DNA of 46,755 bases from Oceanibaculum pacificum (GTDB lineage Bacteria; Pseudomonadota; Alphaproteobacteria; Oceanibaculales; Oceanibaculaceae), in assembly GCF_001618175.1 (NCBI RefSeq), contig NZ_LPXN01000099.1, positions 1-46,755 of the forward strand, written 5' to 3'. Made by a program: the position numbers and the translations under genes. A model generated the notes under the pieces. The model saw only the letters and a program-made list of their open reading frames with translations, was not told the DNA's origin and did not search any database. Of the stretch, positions 29,489-38,159 are shown in pieces; the stretch's first letter is position 1, and each line of letters begins with the position of its first letter.

Positions 29489-31033
29489 ATGGCGACAGCA
29501 GACGTGGCAACCGCGACCCTGATCAGAACCGCTTCGCCGGCCGGGCGACGCCCGCTTGGCGTGCAGGGCCAGCAGGTGATCGATTCGCATCGCCAGATCG
29601 ACGCGGTGCTGCGCGCCCGTCTCGGCGCGGACCATGCCGACCTGTTCGCCCGGCCGGAACGCAAGGGCGATGGCGGCTTCGACTGGTACGCCGCCTGGCC
29701 CGGCGCGGTGCGGCCTCTTTCCGATCTGCCGCCGGAGGAGCGCGCCCCGCATGAGGCGGATATTGCGCGCAAGCTGGCCGATATCCGCGTGCTGGCCGCC
29801 GAGCAGGCGGCGCGCGGCGGCTCCGGCGCGACGCTGGCCGAGATGCTGGAGCGCGCGACCCAGCTTGCCGACACGTCGGACGCCTATCTGGTCGAGGGCC
29901 GGCCGGTCCTGACCTTCTGGGGCTTCGCGCCGGAAGACCCGGCCCATGCGCCCGCCAGCTTCACCCCCATTGGCGCGGTGGCGAAGCCGGTCCTGCCGCC
30001 CGAGCCGGTCGCCCCGGCGCTGGCCGCGCCGGCCGCCGGATGGGGCGGCTGGTGGCGCTGGCTGCTTCTGCTGTTGCTGCTGGGAGTGCTGCTCCTGCTG
30101 GCGCTGCGGGCCTGCGAGCCGGTGCCGCCGGTGGTCGTGGAGCGCCCAGGGGAACGCCCAGTGGAGGCGGAACCGGCCGATCTTGCGGGCATGGAGGAGC
30201 GCCTGGCCGAACTGCGCGCTCAGCGCGAGGAGCAGTTGAAGGCCTGCATCGTCCCGCCGATCCCGCGTGGTGAGATACCGGCGATCCCGACCGAGCCGCC
30301 GGCGATTACCGAACCGCCTCCCGCCATGCCGCCCCCCGCCACGCCCCCGCAGCAAACCCCGGCATTGCCCGATTTGCCGGCCCTGCCGGAGATCGCGCAG
30401 GTGCCGGCGACCCCGCCGCCGACGCGCCAGCAACCGGCGCAGAATGCCTGCGTGCCGAACCGCCAACCCTATGAAGCGCCGGAGGTGGTGCTCGTGGTCG
30501 ACGCCTCGGGCAGCATGCGCGACAGCATCCCCGGTGCGGCAAACCGGATGCAGGCGGCGCAGCGCTCCATCGGCCAGCTCGTCGGCGGACTGCCGCAGGA
30601 TGTCGATGTCGGGCTGGTGGAATTCACCGACTGCACCCGGATCGACCGCGACCGTTTTTATGGCGCGAATGAGCGCGGGCAGCTGATGAGCCGGGTGAAC
30701 GGCCTGTCGCCGCAGCGCGGCACGCCGCTGGCCCGCTCGGTGGAGCGCGCCGGCTCGGTGATTTCCAGCCAGGTCGACGGCGTGGTGGTGGTGGTGACCG
30801 ACGGGGCGGATTCCTGCGGCGGCGATCCCTGCGCCGCCGCCCGCGCGGTGGCGCGCAGCAAGCCGAAAGTGAAGATCAACGTCATCGATATCAGCGGCTC
30901 CGCCGGCAATCCCACGGCGCAATGCATGGCGCAGGCGACCGGCGGCCGCGTCTTCCAGCCGAATAGCGCGGCCGACATGCAGGTCATGGTGCAGCAGGCC
31001 AGCGAACAGCCGGATATACGCGCATGCCGATAG
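29489..31033 (+). CDS. SrfA-like single-pass membrane protein with periplasmic VWA domain
   Basis: The 514-residue protein has a cytoplasmic N-domain (about 20-165) shared with the next gene (RPLGxxGQ, RPVLTFWGF, FTPIGAV). A membrane span (about 189-208), a linker with R/E-rich coiled coil, and a Pro-rich stretch (about 255-315) follow. The C-terminal von Willebrand A domain has a complete MIDAS: D338-x-S340-x-S342, T412 and D438. The VWA should bind a protein ligand through a divalent metal in the periplasm. Calling it SrfA-like rests on its place upstream of srfB-srfC and its topology; the VWA is not, as far as I know, a standard part of SrfA. The next gene starts within its last 10 bases. 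Confidence 0.75.
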   Translation: MATADVATATLIRTASPAGRRPLGVQGQQVIDSHRQIDAVLRARLGADHADLFARPERKGDGGFDWYAAWPGAVRPLSDLPPEERAPHEADIARKLADIRVLAAEQAARGGSGATLAEMLERATQLADTSDAYLVEGRPVLTFWGFAPEDPAHAPASFTPIGAVAKPVLPPEPVAPALAAPAAGWGGWWRWLLLLLLLGVLLLLALRACEPVPPVVVERPGERPVEAEPADLAGMEERLAELRAQREEQLKACIVPPIPRGEIPAIPTEPPAITEPPPAMPPPATPPQQTPALPDLPALPEIAQVPATPPPTRQQPAQNACVPNRQPYEAPEVVLVVDASGSMRDSIPGAANRMQAAQRSIGQLVGGLPQDVDVGLVEFTDCTRIDRDRFYGANERGQLMSRVNGLSPQRGTPLARSVERAGSVISSQVDGVVVVVTDGADSCGGDPCAAARAVARSKPKVKINVIDISGSAGNPTAQCMAQATGGRVFQPNSAADMQVMVQQASEQPDIRACR

Positions 31034-32403
31034 GATTCGCCGGCCCCCTCCTGCGCAGTTCGGGCATGGACGAGTACCGGCCGCTGGGCGCGCTCGGTCA
31101 GCCGGCCTATCTCAGCCACCGCAAGCTGGTCGCGGCCCTGACCCCGCGCCTGGGGCCGGCCGCCGCGCATTATCTCGCCCGCCCGGAAATCGACGAGGCC
31201 AACCGGCAGGTGCATTGGCATGCCGAGATTGACGGCCCGGTGCGCCGCTGGGCCGATCTGCCCGAGGCGGAGCAGGCCCGCTTTGCGCCCAAGGTGGTGG
31301 AGATCCGCGACGGGCTGCTGCGCTTCGTCGCCGAGCTGGAGGCGCGCGAGGGGGTGACGCGGGCCGAAAGCGGCTTCGCGCATCTGGTGCGCCAGGCGGT
31401 GCGCTCGCCAGGGGGGGAGACGCTGTATCTGGTCGGCGACACGCCGGTGCTGACGCTGTGGGGCTTCGAGGGCGGCAGCGCGCCGTTCGATACGCTGAGC
31501 TTCAACCCGGTCGGCGTGCGCGCGCCGGCCATGGCCCAGGCTGCCGCAACGGCTGCCGCGCCGGTCGCGGCCGTCGCAGCCGCCGGCCGCCCCTGGTGGC
31601 ATTGGCTGTTGCTGGCGCTGCTCGCCTTGCTGCTGTTGGGCCTGCTGTTCTGGCTGCTGCGCGGCTGCGAGATGGTCGGCGATGGCCGGCCGGCGGAGGA
31701 AAGACCGGTCGATACGGCGCCCGATCCGACCCTGCCGCCGGGTTCCACCGGCCCTGACGCGATCTTGCTGCCGCGCGGCGACGGCACGGTCGAGGGCGTC
31801 ATCGCGGTGCCGGAAGGGACTGTGCCCGACGCTGGCGCGGTCCCCCCAGGTGCGCCTCCTGGCGCGGAGACGCCGCCGCCGGAGCCGCCGGCTGCTGAAC
31901 CCCCGGCGTCCGAGCCTCCCGCATCGGAGCCGCCCGGGCCGGAACAGACGCCGCCGGAACCGCCTGCATCCGAGCTGCCCCCGTCGGAACCGCCGCCTTC
32001 GGAGCCGCCCCCGCAGGACCAGCCGCTGGATCTGCCGCCGCCCGATTCGCCGGCGGCGGGACAGGGCAGCGTCGGCTTCCTGCAGGGCGAGTGGAAATCC
32101 GATGGCGGGCTGGTCGACCAGAGCAGCGGCCGGCCGCTGGACCAGCGCTACCGGTTCGACGATCAGGGCCAGGGCCAGGCGGTGATCCGGCGCGCCGATG
32201 GCAGCGAGTGCCAGGCCCCCGCCACCGCCAGCCGCACCGCCGATGGCGGGTTGCGCATTGCCGAACAGGGCCCGCTCTCCTGCCCGGACGGCAGCAGCTA
32301 CGCGCCCTCGGTCACCGAATGCCGTCCCGGCGCGGATGGGCGGACAAGCTGTGTCGGCGTGAATCCCGATGGATCGACCTACAATGTGGGGATCAGCCGT
32401 TGA
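31024..32403 (+). CDS. SrfA-like single-pass membrane protein with Pro-rich stalk
   Basis: The protein (459 residues from the ATG at 31024; an ATG at 31066 better matches the paralogue) has the same N-domain as the preceding gene (YRPLGALGQ, ARPEIDE, PVLTLWGFEG, FNPVGV). A membrane span (about 191-213), a periplasmic stalk of repeated PPASE/PPPSE units (about 272-343) and a beta-rich C-domain (GFLQGEWKSDGG onward, two Cys pairs) follow. The stalk could reach across the periplasm. It overlaps the upstream gene by 10 bases. I take it as the closer counterpart of SrfA in srfABC loci; that assignment is by position and layout, not by a clear motif. Confidence 0.7.
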   Translation: MPIGFAGPLLRSSGMDEYRPLGALGQPAYLSHRKLVAALTPRLGPAAAHYLARPEIDEANRQVHWHAEIDGPVRRWADLPEAEQARFAPKVVEIRDGLLRFVAELEAREGVTRAESGFAHLVRQAVRSPGGETLYLVGDTPVLTLWGFEGGSAPFDTLSFNPVGVRAPAMAQAAATAAAPVAAVAAAGRPWWHWLLLALLALLLLGLLFWLLRGCEMVGDGRPAEERPVDTAPDPTLPPGSTGPDAILLPRGDGTVEGVIAVPEGTVPDAGAVPPGAPPGAETPPPEPPAAEPPASEPPASEPPGPEQTPPEPPASELPPSEPPPSEPPPQDQPLDLPPPDSPAAGQGSVGFLQGEWKSDGGLVDQSSGRPLDQRYRFDDQGQGQAVIRRADGSECQAPATASRTADGGLRIAEQGPLSCPDGSSYAPSVTECRPGADGRTSCVGVNPDGSTYNVGISR

Positions 32404-32408
32404 TCGCG

Positions 32409-32473
32409 CCTGTCGACAGGCCCAAGGCTGGCCCCGGTGTGGCTTGCATGCGCCGCGCCGGTCATCCTTTAAT
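32409..32473 (+). promoter_or_regulatory. Possible internal promoter and palindrome before srfB
   Basis: The only sizeable gap in the operon (32404-32503) contains a perfect palindrome CCTGTCGACAGG (32409-32420). It also holds TTGCAT (32444-32449) and TTTAAT (32468-32473) with 18-bp spacing, resembling a -35/-10 pair. This could give srfB and later genes separate expression. Motif-based only. Confidence 0.3.
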
Positions 32474-32503
32474 GGGGCGCAGGAAAGGGAGCCGGGTCAG
32501 TCC

Positions 32504-35494
32504 ATGGTGCTGAAGGAGCGTTTACGTCACTCGAAGACGGTGTCGATCATTCCGCGCAGCGGGATCCAGTTTCTCGATTTCAGATTGCGCTCGACTGGGG
32601 ACAAGCTGCCGCGCGACTGGGGCTGCCATGATGCCGTGCGCGCCGGGGCGACGCCGCAGCCCGGCGAATTCGCGCTGGTCAGCCGCGACGACGAGCCGGT
32701 CAGCCTGCAGACCCGCAGCATGGCGGCGAAATACACGATCGGCCGGCGCGAGGTGTTCGAGCTGTTCGGCGACCGCTGGACGCCGCTGCCGCTGCTGCGC
32801 CGGGTTGGCGACGGTTTCTATCGCGGGCCGTCCAACTGGGCGCGCATCCGCATCATCCCGCTGCCGGAGCCGGATGAGGACGGCAATGATTATCACCTGG
32901 TGCTGGCGCTCGACACCGACCTGATGACCCATGTCGAGGGCCGTCCCTACCTGGCCCCGTCGCTGGCCGATGCGGAGGCGGGGCTGCCCTTCGGCCTGGC
33001 GAACGATGCCGCCTCGGTCGGCTGGTTCCTGGCCGAGGAATGGGTCGTGCTGTGGGTCAACGAGCTGTATCGCGAGATGCTGCAGGCCCGCCGCCAGCAG
33101 CGCCAGGGCCGCCGCCGCGCCGACCCGGTGGCGCCCGAGGAAGTGGCAGAGGAACTGGCCGAGACCGGCTATGCCGAACCGCTGCTGCGCTATGCCGCCC
33201 TGCTCGACCTGCTGGACCGGGCCGAGGTGCTGCCGGAGAATGTGAAGCTGGTCGATACGCTGACCAGCCGCCGCCAGCCCTTCATCGATTGCGACCTGGT
33301 GCTGGATGTCGGCAATTCGCGCACCTGCGGGCTGATCGTCGAACGCGACCCCGACCATGGGGCCGATGTCGCCCAGGCGGTGAAGCTGGAGCTGCGCGAT
33401 CTCGGCAACCCGCAATATGTCTATTCCGATCCGTTCGAAAGCCGGGTGGAATTCGCGGTCGCCAGCTTCGGGCGCAACCATCTCTCGCACCGCTCCGGCC
33501 GCAGCGACGCCTTCGAATGGCCGACGCTGACGCGGGTCGGCGAGGAAGCCGCCCGCCTGGCCGGCCAGCGCGTCGGCAATGAAGGCTCGACCGGCATGTC
33601 GAGCCCGAAGCGCTATCTCTGGTCGACCGAATCGCCGGCCCAGCCCTGGCGCTTCAACCACCGCACGCTGCGCGGCGATATCGAGCCGCTGGCCGCCCAG
33701 GGGCCGATGGCGGTGCTGGTGAACGATGCCGGCACGCCGCTGCATCGGGTCGGTGCGGAGGGCGACAGCCTGCCGGCGATGGAGGCGCGCTATTCGCGCA
33801 GCAACCTGTTCAGCTTCGCGCTGACGGAAATCTTCCTGCAGGCGCTGACCATGATCAATGCCGCCGCGCATCGCTCGCGCCGGCCGAATGGCGACAATCC
33901 CCGCCGGCTGAAGCGCATCATCATGACCATGCCCTCGGCCCTGCCACTGGCCGAACGGCGCATTCTGGCGGAGCGGGCGCGGGCCGCGCGCGACCTGGTC
34001 TACCTGGCGCTGAAGCTGGCCAAGGTCGGCGAGAATGGGGCGCTGATCTGGGAGGCGGACGGCGTTGTCGAGCCGGAAATCCTCCTGGTCTGGGATGAGG
34101 CCAGCGCCACCCAGGTGGTCTATCTCTATACCCAGATCGTGAAGAATTTCGCCGGCCACGCCCCGGCCTTCTTCGCCGCCATGCGCCGGCCGGAAAATGC
34201 GGAAGCCAAGGGGCTGCGCATCGCCACGCTGGATATCGGCGGCGGCACGACCGACCTGGTGGTCACCGAATTCACCCATGAGGGCGCCGGCAATACGGTG
34301 ACGATCTTTCCGGAGCAGCTGTTCCGCGAGGGCTTCAACGTGGCCGGCGACGATCTGGTCTACCGCATCATCCAGGCGCATGTGCTGGACCGCATCGAGA
34401 CGGCGGTGGAGGCAGCCGGCGTGCCGAATGGCCGGGCGCTGACCATCGATCTGTTCGGCGGCGACCGGGGCGACATGGATGTCTCCGACCAGGTGCGCCG
34501 CCAGCAATTCGCGCTGCAGGTGGCCGCCCCCATCGCGCTGGCCCTGCTGTCGCGCTACGAGGCGGGGCGCGAGGCCGGCAGCGAGGCGACCACGCAGCTT
34601 GGGTTCGCGGATATTTTCGGCCCCGGCGAAACGCCGGCCGAGGGCGTCATCGCCCGGCTGAATTCCGAGGTGGAGCGGCGCGGCGGCGTCGGCTTCGATC
34701 TGCGCGCGCTGGCCTTCCCGGTCGATCTGGACGCCATCGAGCAGACCGCGCGCGGCGTGTTTCAGCCGATTCTGGAGGCGATGGCGGAGATTGTCTGGCG
34801 CTATCGCTGCGATCTGCTGCTGGTCTCCGGCCGGCCGTCGCGCCTGCCGATGGTGAAGGCCTGCCTGGAGGAGGCGCTGCCGATGCTGGTCGGCCGGATC
34901 GTGCCGCTGCACCGGTTCCGCGTCGGCCACTGGTATCCGTTCCGCGATCATGAGGCGCGCATCGACGACCCCAAAACGACGGCGGCGGTGGGGGCGATGA
35001 TCTGCGCTTTGGCCGAAGGCGGCATAGAGGGTTTCAATTTCCGGTCAGATCGTATCCGGAATCCGAAATCGACCGCGCGCTATATCGGCAAATTGGACGG
35101 TGCGGGGCGTATTCCGGCGGTCGATACCTATTACGCCGATATCGATCTGGAAGACCCCGACACCGACCTGCCGGAGGGCGGGTTCGAGTTTCGCGGCGTC
35201 ATGGCGCTGGGCTTCCGGCAATTCCCGAACGAATGGTGGCCGGCGACCCGCCTCTACACGCTGGATTACCGCAGCGAGGAGGATCGCCGCCGGCTGCACG
35301 CCAGGACGCCCATCGAGGTGCGGCTGAAACGCGGCCGGGTGCAGCGCGGCGACGGGCTGACCGAGGCGATGGAGATCGACGAAGCGCGCGATGCGGCCGG
35401 CGGCAATGTGCGCCAGTCGCTGACCCTGAAACTGCAGACATTGAGTGATGGCGATGGCTACTGGCTCGACACTGGCATCCTCCGCCGTAGCTGA
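32504..35494 (+). CDS. srfB: SrfB-family protein with actin/Hsp70-type ATPase motifs
   Basis: The 996-residue cytoplasmic protein matches the SrfB family (about 1000 residues, first named in Salmonella srfABC). After a 260-residue N-terminal region it shows an ASKHA ATPase core. Phosphate-1 is LVLDVGNSRTCGLIVE (D268), phosphate-2 is LDIGGGTTDLVV (D577), and the adenosine-type motif is VSGRPSRLP (774-782). It therefore probably binds ATP and acts as a chaperone-like or filament-like switch. The ATG at 32504 is chosen because the KERLRHSKTVSIIPRSGIQF start fits the family; the frame is open 135 bases upstream without homology. Its end overlaps srfC by 47 bases. Confidence 0.85.
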   Translation: MVLKERLRHSKTVSIIPRSGIQFLDFRLRSTGDKLPRDWGCHDAVRAGATPQPGEFALVSRDDEPVSLQTRSMAAKYTIGRREVFELFGDRWTPLPLLRRVGDGFYRGPSNWARIRIIPLPEPDEDGNDYHLVLALDTDLMTHVEGRPYLAPSLADAEAGLPFGLANDAASVGWFLAEEWVVLWVNELYREMLQARRQQRQGRRRADPVAPEEVAEELAETGYAEPLLRYAALLDLLDRAEVLPENVKLVDTLTSRRQPFIDCDLVLDVGNSRTCGLIVERDPDHGADVAQAVKLELRDLGNPQYVYSDPFESRVEFAVASFGRNHLSHRSGRSDAFEWPTLTRVGEEAARLAGQRVGNEGSTGMSSPKRYLWSTESPAQPWRFNHRTLRGDIEPLAAQGPMAVLVNDAGTPLHRVGAEGDSLPAMEARYSRSNLFSFALTEIFLQALTMINAAAHRSRRPNGDNPRRLKRIIMTMPSALPLAERRILAERARAARDLVYLALKLAKVGENGALIWEADGVVEPEILLVWDEASATQVVYLYTQIVKNFAGHAPAFFAAMRRPENAEAKGLRIATLDIGGGTTDLVVTEFTHEGAGNTVTIFPEQLFREGFNVAGDDLVYRIIQAHVLDRIETAVEAAGVPNGRALTIDLFGGDRGDMDVSDQVRRQQFALQVAAPIALALLSRYEAGREAGSEATTQLGFADIFGPGETPAEGVIARLNSEVERRGGVGFDLRALAFPVDLDAIEQTARGVFQPILEAMAEIVWRYRCDLLLVSGRPSRLPMVKACLEEALPMLVGRIVPLHRFRVGHWYPFRDHEARIDDPKTTAAVGAMICALAEGGIEGFNFRSDRIRNPKSTARYIGKLDGAGRIPAVDTYYADIDLEDPDTDLPEGGFEFRGVMALGFRQFPNEWWPATRLYTLDYRSEEDRRRLHARTPIEVRLKRGRVQRGDGLTEAMEIDEARDAAGGNVRQSLTLKLQTLSDGDGYWLDTGILRRS

Positions 35495-38159
35495 CGCCGC
35501 CGGCGACTTGGCGGGCGCGGCCGGTTCCGCGCGCGGCTGGGTGCGCGAGACGGCGGCGGAGTCCGCGCGCATCAAGTCGGAATTCCCGGCGCTGATCGAT
35601 CTGTCGCGCCGGGTGGAGAATGCCGCGCGCAAGCTGGGCAACGCGGCGGCCCGGCGGATGTGCGTCGGCATCTTCGGCCCCAGCCAGGCGGGCAAGTCCT
35701 ATCTGGTCTCCCGGCTGTGCAAGAAGCCCGCTTCCGCCGGCGGGGCGGATGAGCGGCTGGTGGCCGATATCGGCGGCCGGGCGATGGATTTCCTGCGCGA
35801 GATCAACCCGCCGGGCGACAAGGAATCGACCGGGCTAGTCACCCGCTTCACCAAGATCGCGGTGCCGACGCCGGACGGTTATCCCGTCTCGCTGCGGCTG
35901 CTGGGCGAGACCGATCTGGTGCGCATCTTCGCCAACAGCTTCCTGCTGGATTTCGACGCCAACAATTTGTCCTTCGACCCGCCGGGCGAGCCGGAGACGC
36001 ATGCGCTGCTGGCCGAGCTGCGCAAGACCGCCAAGGCCCCGCCGCTGCCGCATCTGGGCGAGCTGTCGATCTTCGATCTGAAGGAATATCTGGCGCGCAA
36101 TTTCTCCAAGCGGCTGACGTTCCTGGAGCCGGCCGGTTACTGGGATTTCGCCCTGGCGCACGCGGCCGAGCTGTCGATCGCCGACCGCGCCCGGCTGTTC
36201 AGCGTGCTGTGGGGCGGCATCGAGGAGTTCACCGCGCTCTTCGTCCGGCTGGTCCAGGCGCTGGAGGCCATCGGCTACCCGGCCGAGGCGCATGCCGCCA
36301 TCGCGGCGCTGACCCCGCGCGAGCGCAGCATCATCGATGTCGACCGCATCAAGCTGGAGCTGGGCACCGAGGCCGACGAGGCGGACTGCGTGCCGGTCAA
36401 GGGGACGAAGACCGCCGAGCTGCCGCGCGCCGTGCTGTGTGCGCTGGTCGCCGAACTGCGCATCGCCATGCGCAACGAGACCTGGCCGCTGTTCGACCAG
36501 GTCGACCTGCTGGATTTCCCCGGCGCGCGCTCGCGCGAGAAATACCGCAGCATCGCCGAGCGCGCGGAGGATGACGACGATCTCGCCCGCCGGCCGCGCG
36601 AGCTGTTCATTCGCGGCAAGGTCGCGGTGCTGTTCCAGCGCTATTCGGAGGAGCGGGAGATCACCGCCATGCTGCTCTGCATGGCCGGCAGCAATGCCGA
36701 GGTGAAGGATCTGGGCCCGCTGGTGCGCGACTGGATCTGGTCGACCCATGGCGAGACGCCGGCGGAACGCCAGCGGCAGCGCAACGCGCTGTTCTTCGTG
36801 CTGACCAAGTCGGACGCCGATTTCGTCACCAAGGAAGGCGAGGACGAGGAATCCCGGCGCGGCAAATGGTACCGCCGTGTCTATGCCTCGATGATCGAGC
36901 TGTATCAGCGCGATGGCTGGCTGGACGATTGGGACGGCAAGCCTTTCCGCAACACGCTGTGGCTGCGCAATCCGGGCATCGAGCAGACCCATCTGGTCAG
37001 CTATGCCACCGAGGAGCGGGGCGGGGCGCGGGTGCGCGTCGAGCCGCTGACCGAAACCGGCTATGCGCCGGACATCGCCGCCCGGCTGCCGGAGATACGC
37101 CAGCATCTGCTGGCCGATGAGCGCGTGACCCGCTATTTCGAGGATGCGCCGGCCGCCTATGACGCGCTGCTGGCGCTGAATGATGGCGGCGTGTCCTACA
37201 TCGTCGAGAAGATCGCCCAGGTTTCCGATCCGCGCGTGAAGGATGGCCAGGTGCGCGGCCGGCTGCTGGCCCAGGCGCAGCATCTGACCGACGGGTTCCA
37301 GCGCTTCTACGATGCCGGGGCGTCGGGCTCGCGCGAGGAGAAGCTGCAAAAGGCGAAGCAGGCCGCCGAGGCCGCCGGCAAGGCGATCGTCGCCGACGAG
37401 TTCCGCAGCGCCGGCCGGCTGCTCGACGCGCTGAGCGCGCAGGAGGATGAGCTGCGCGGGCTGTATTTCACCGTGGCCAGCATGGCCGGAGAAGAAACCC
37501 AGGCGCTTGCCCCTGCCGCCGGGGGCAGCATCTTCGACGATTTCGAGGAAACGCCACACGCCCCGGCGGGCGTCAGCGAGGGCGACCGCAGCCAGGCCTT
37601 CGCCGAACGCGCGGTGCAGCACTGGATTCGCCGGGTCCGCGAATTCGCCGCCGACCAGACCCATCCGTTGCGCCGGAAGATCGACGGCGACACCGCCGAT
37701 CTGCTGGCGCAGGAGCTGATCGCCGCGACGCTGCGCCGGGGCGTGGCCGGCAGGATCGCCGCCGAGGTGCGCCGCCAGGTCTCCATCGGCTCGGCCGATT
37801 GGGAGAATGCCTCGGCCCGCGCCGCCTGCGTCGCCGCCAATGCGATCAACGAGGTGGTCACCAGCTTCGGCTACACCGCCCTGCCGCCGGATGCCCGGCC
37901 GCCGGTGCCGCCCTTGCCCGAACCCGCCCGCCGCCGCGCCTTCGCGCCGCCGCCCGGCTTCGACGGCATGCCGGCCCTGGCCCAACGGCCGATGAAACTG
38001 GCGCGCGACTTCACGCAGGATTGGCTGGCCGCGCTGGTGCAGGCTGCCATCGACAATATGGGCGTGGCTGCGGCGCGCGAGATTTCCGAGGCGCAGAACG
38101 CCGCCCTGGGCCGGATTCTGGACCGCGCCCATATCGAAGCCCGGCTGGAGCAGGCGTAA
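35448..38159 (+). CDS. srfC: SrfC-family protein with GTPase motifs
   Basis: The 903-residue protein corresponds to SrfC (putative virulence factor family). It carries G-protein motifs: G1 GPSQAGKS (77-84), a G3-like DFPG (356-359) and G4 TKSD (453-456). It is thus a predicted large GTPase. A coiled coil (about 615-660, K/A/E-rich) follows, then a C-terminal region with conserved helices (QDWLAALVQAAIDNMG), a layout reminiscent of dynamin-like proteins. No membrane span is obvious. It starts within srfB (ATG at 35448 or 35454) and shares one base with the next gene, implying tight stoichiometry with SrfB. Confidence 0.83.
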   Translation: MAMATGSTLASSAVADAAGDLAGAAGSARGWVRETAAESARIKSEFPALIDLSRRVENAARKLGNAAARRMCVGIFGPSQAGKSYLVSRLCKKPASAGGADERLVADIGGRAMDFLREINPPGDKESTGLVTRFTKIAVPTPDGYPVSLRLLGETDLVRIFANSFLLDFDANNLSFDPPGEPETHALLAELRKTAKAPPLPHLGELSIFDLKEYLARNFSKRLTFLEPAGYWDFALAHAAELSIADRARLFSVLWGGIEEFTALFVRLVQALEAIGYPAEAHAAIAALTPRERSIIDVDRIKLELGTEADEADCVPVKGTKTAELPRAVLCALVAELRIAMRNETWPLFDQVDLLDFPGARSREKYRSIAERAEDDDDLARRPRELFIRGKVAVLFQRYSEEREITAMLLCMAGSNAEVKDLGPLVRDWIWSTHGETPAERQRQRNALFFVLTKSDADFVTKEGEDEESRRGKWYRRVYASMIELYQRDGWLDDWDGKPFRNTLWLRNPGIEQTHLVSYATEERGGARVRVEPLTETGYAPDIAARLPEIRQHLLADERVTRYFEDAPAAYDALLALNDGGVSYIVEKIAQVSDPRVKDGQVRGRLLAQAQHLTDGFQRFYDAGASGSREEKLQKAKQAAEAAGKAIVADEFRSAGRLLDALSAQEDELRGLYFTVASMAGEETQALAPAAGGSIFDDFEETPHAPAGVSEGDRSQAFAERAVQHWIRRVREFAADQTHPLRRKIDGDTADLLAQELIAATLRRGVAGRIAAEVRRQVSIGSADWENASARAACVAANAINEVVTSFGYTALPPDARPPVPPLPEPARRRAFAPPPGFDGMPALAQRPMKLARDFTQDWLAALVQAAIDNMGVAAAREISEAQNAALGRILDRAHIEARLEQA

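Noticed and set aside
32522..34951. Minus-strand open frame opposite srfB (809 codons)
   Set aside because: Shadow of srfB; no motifs, while srfB has ATPase signatures and family length.
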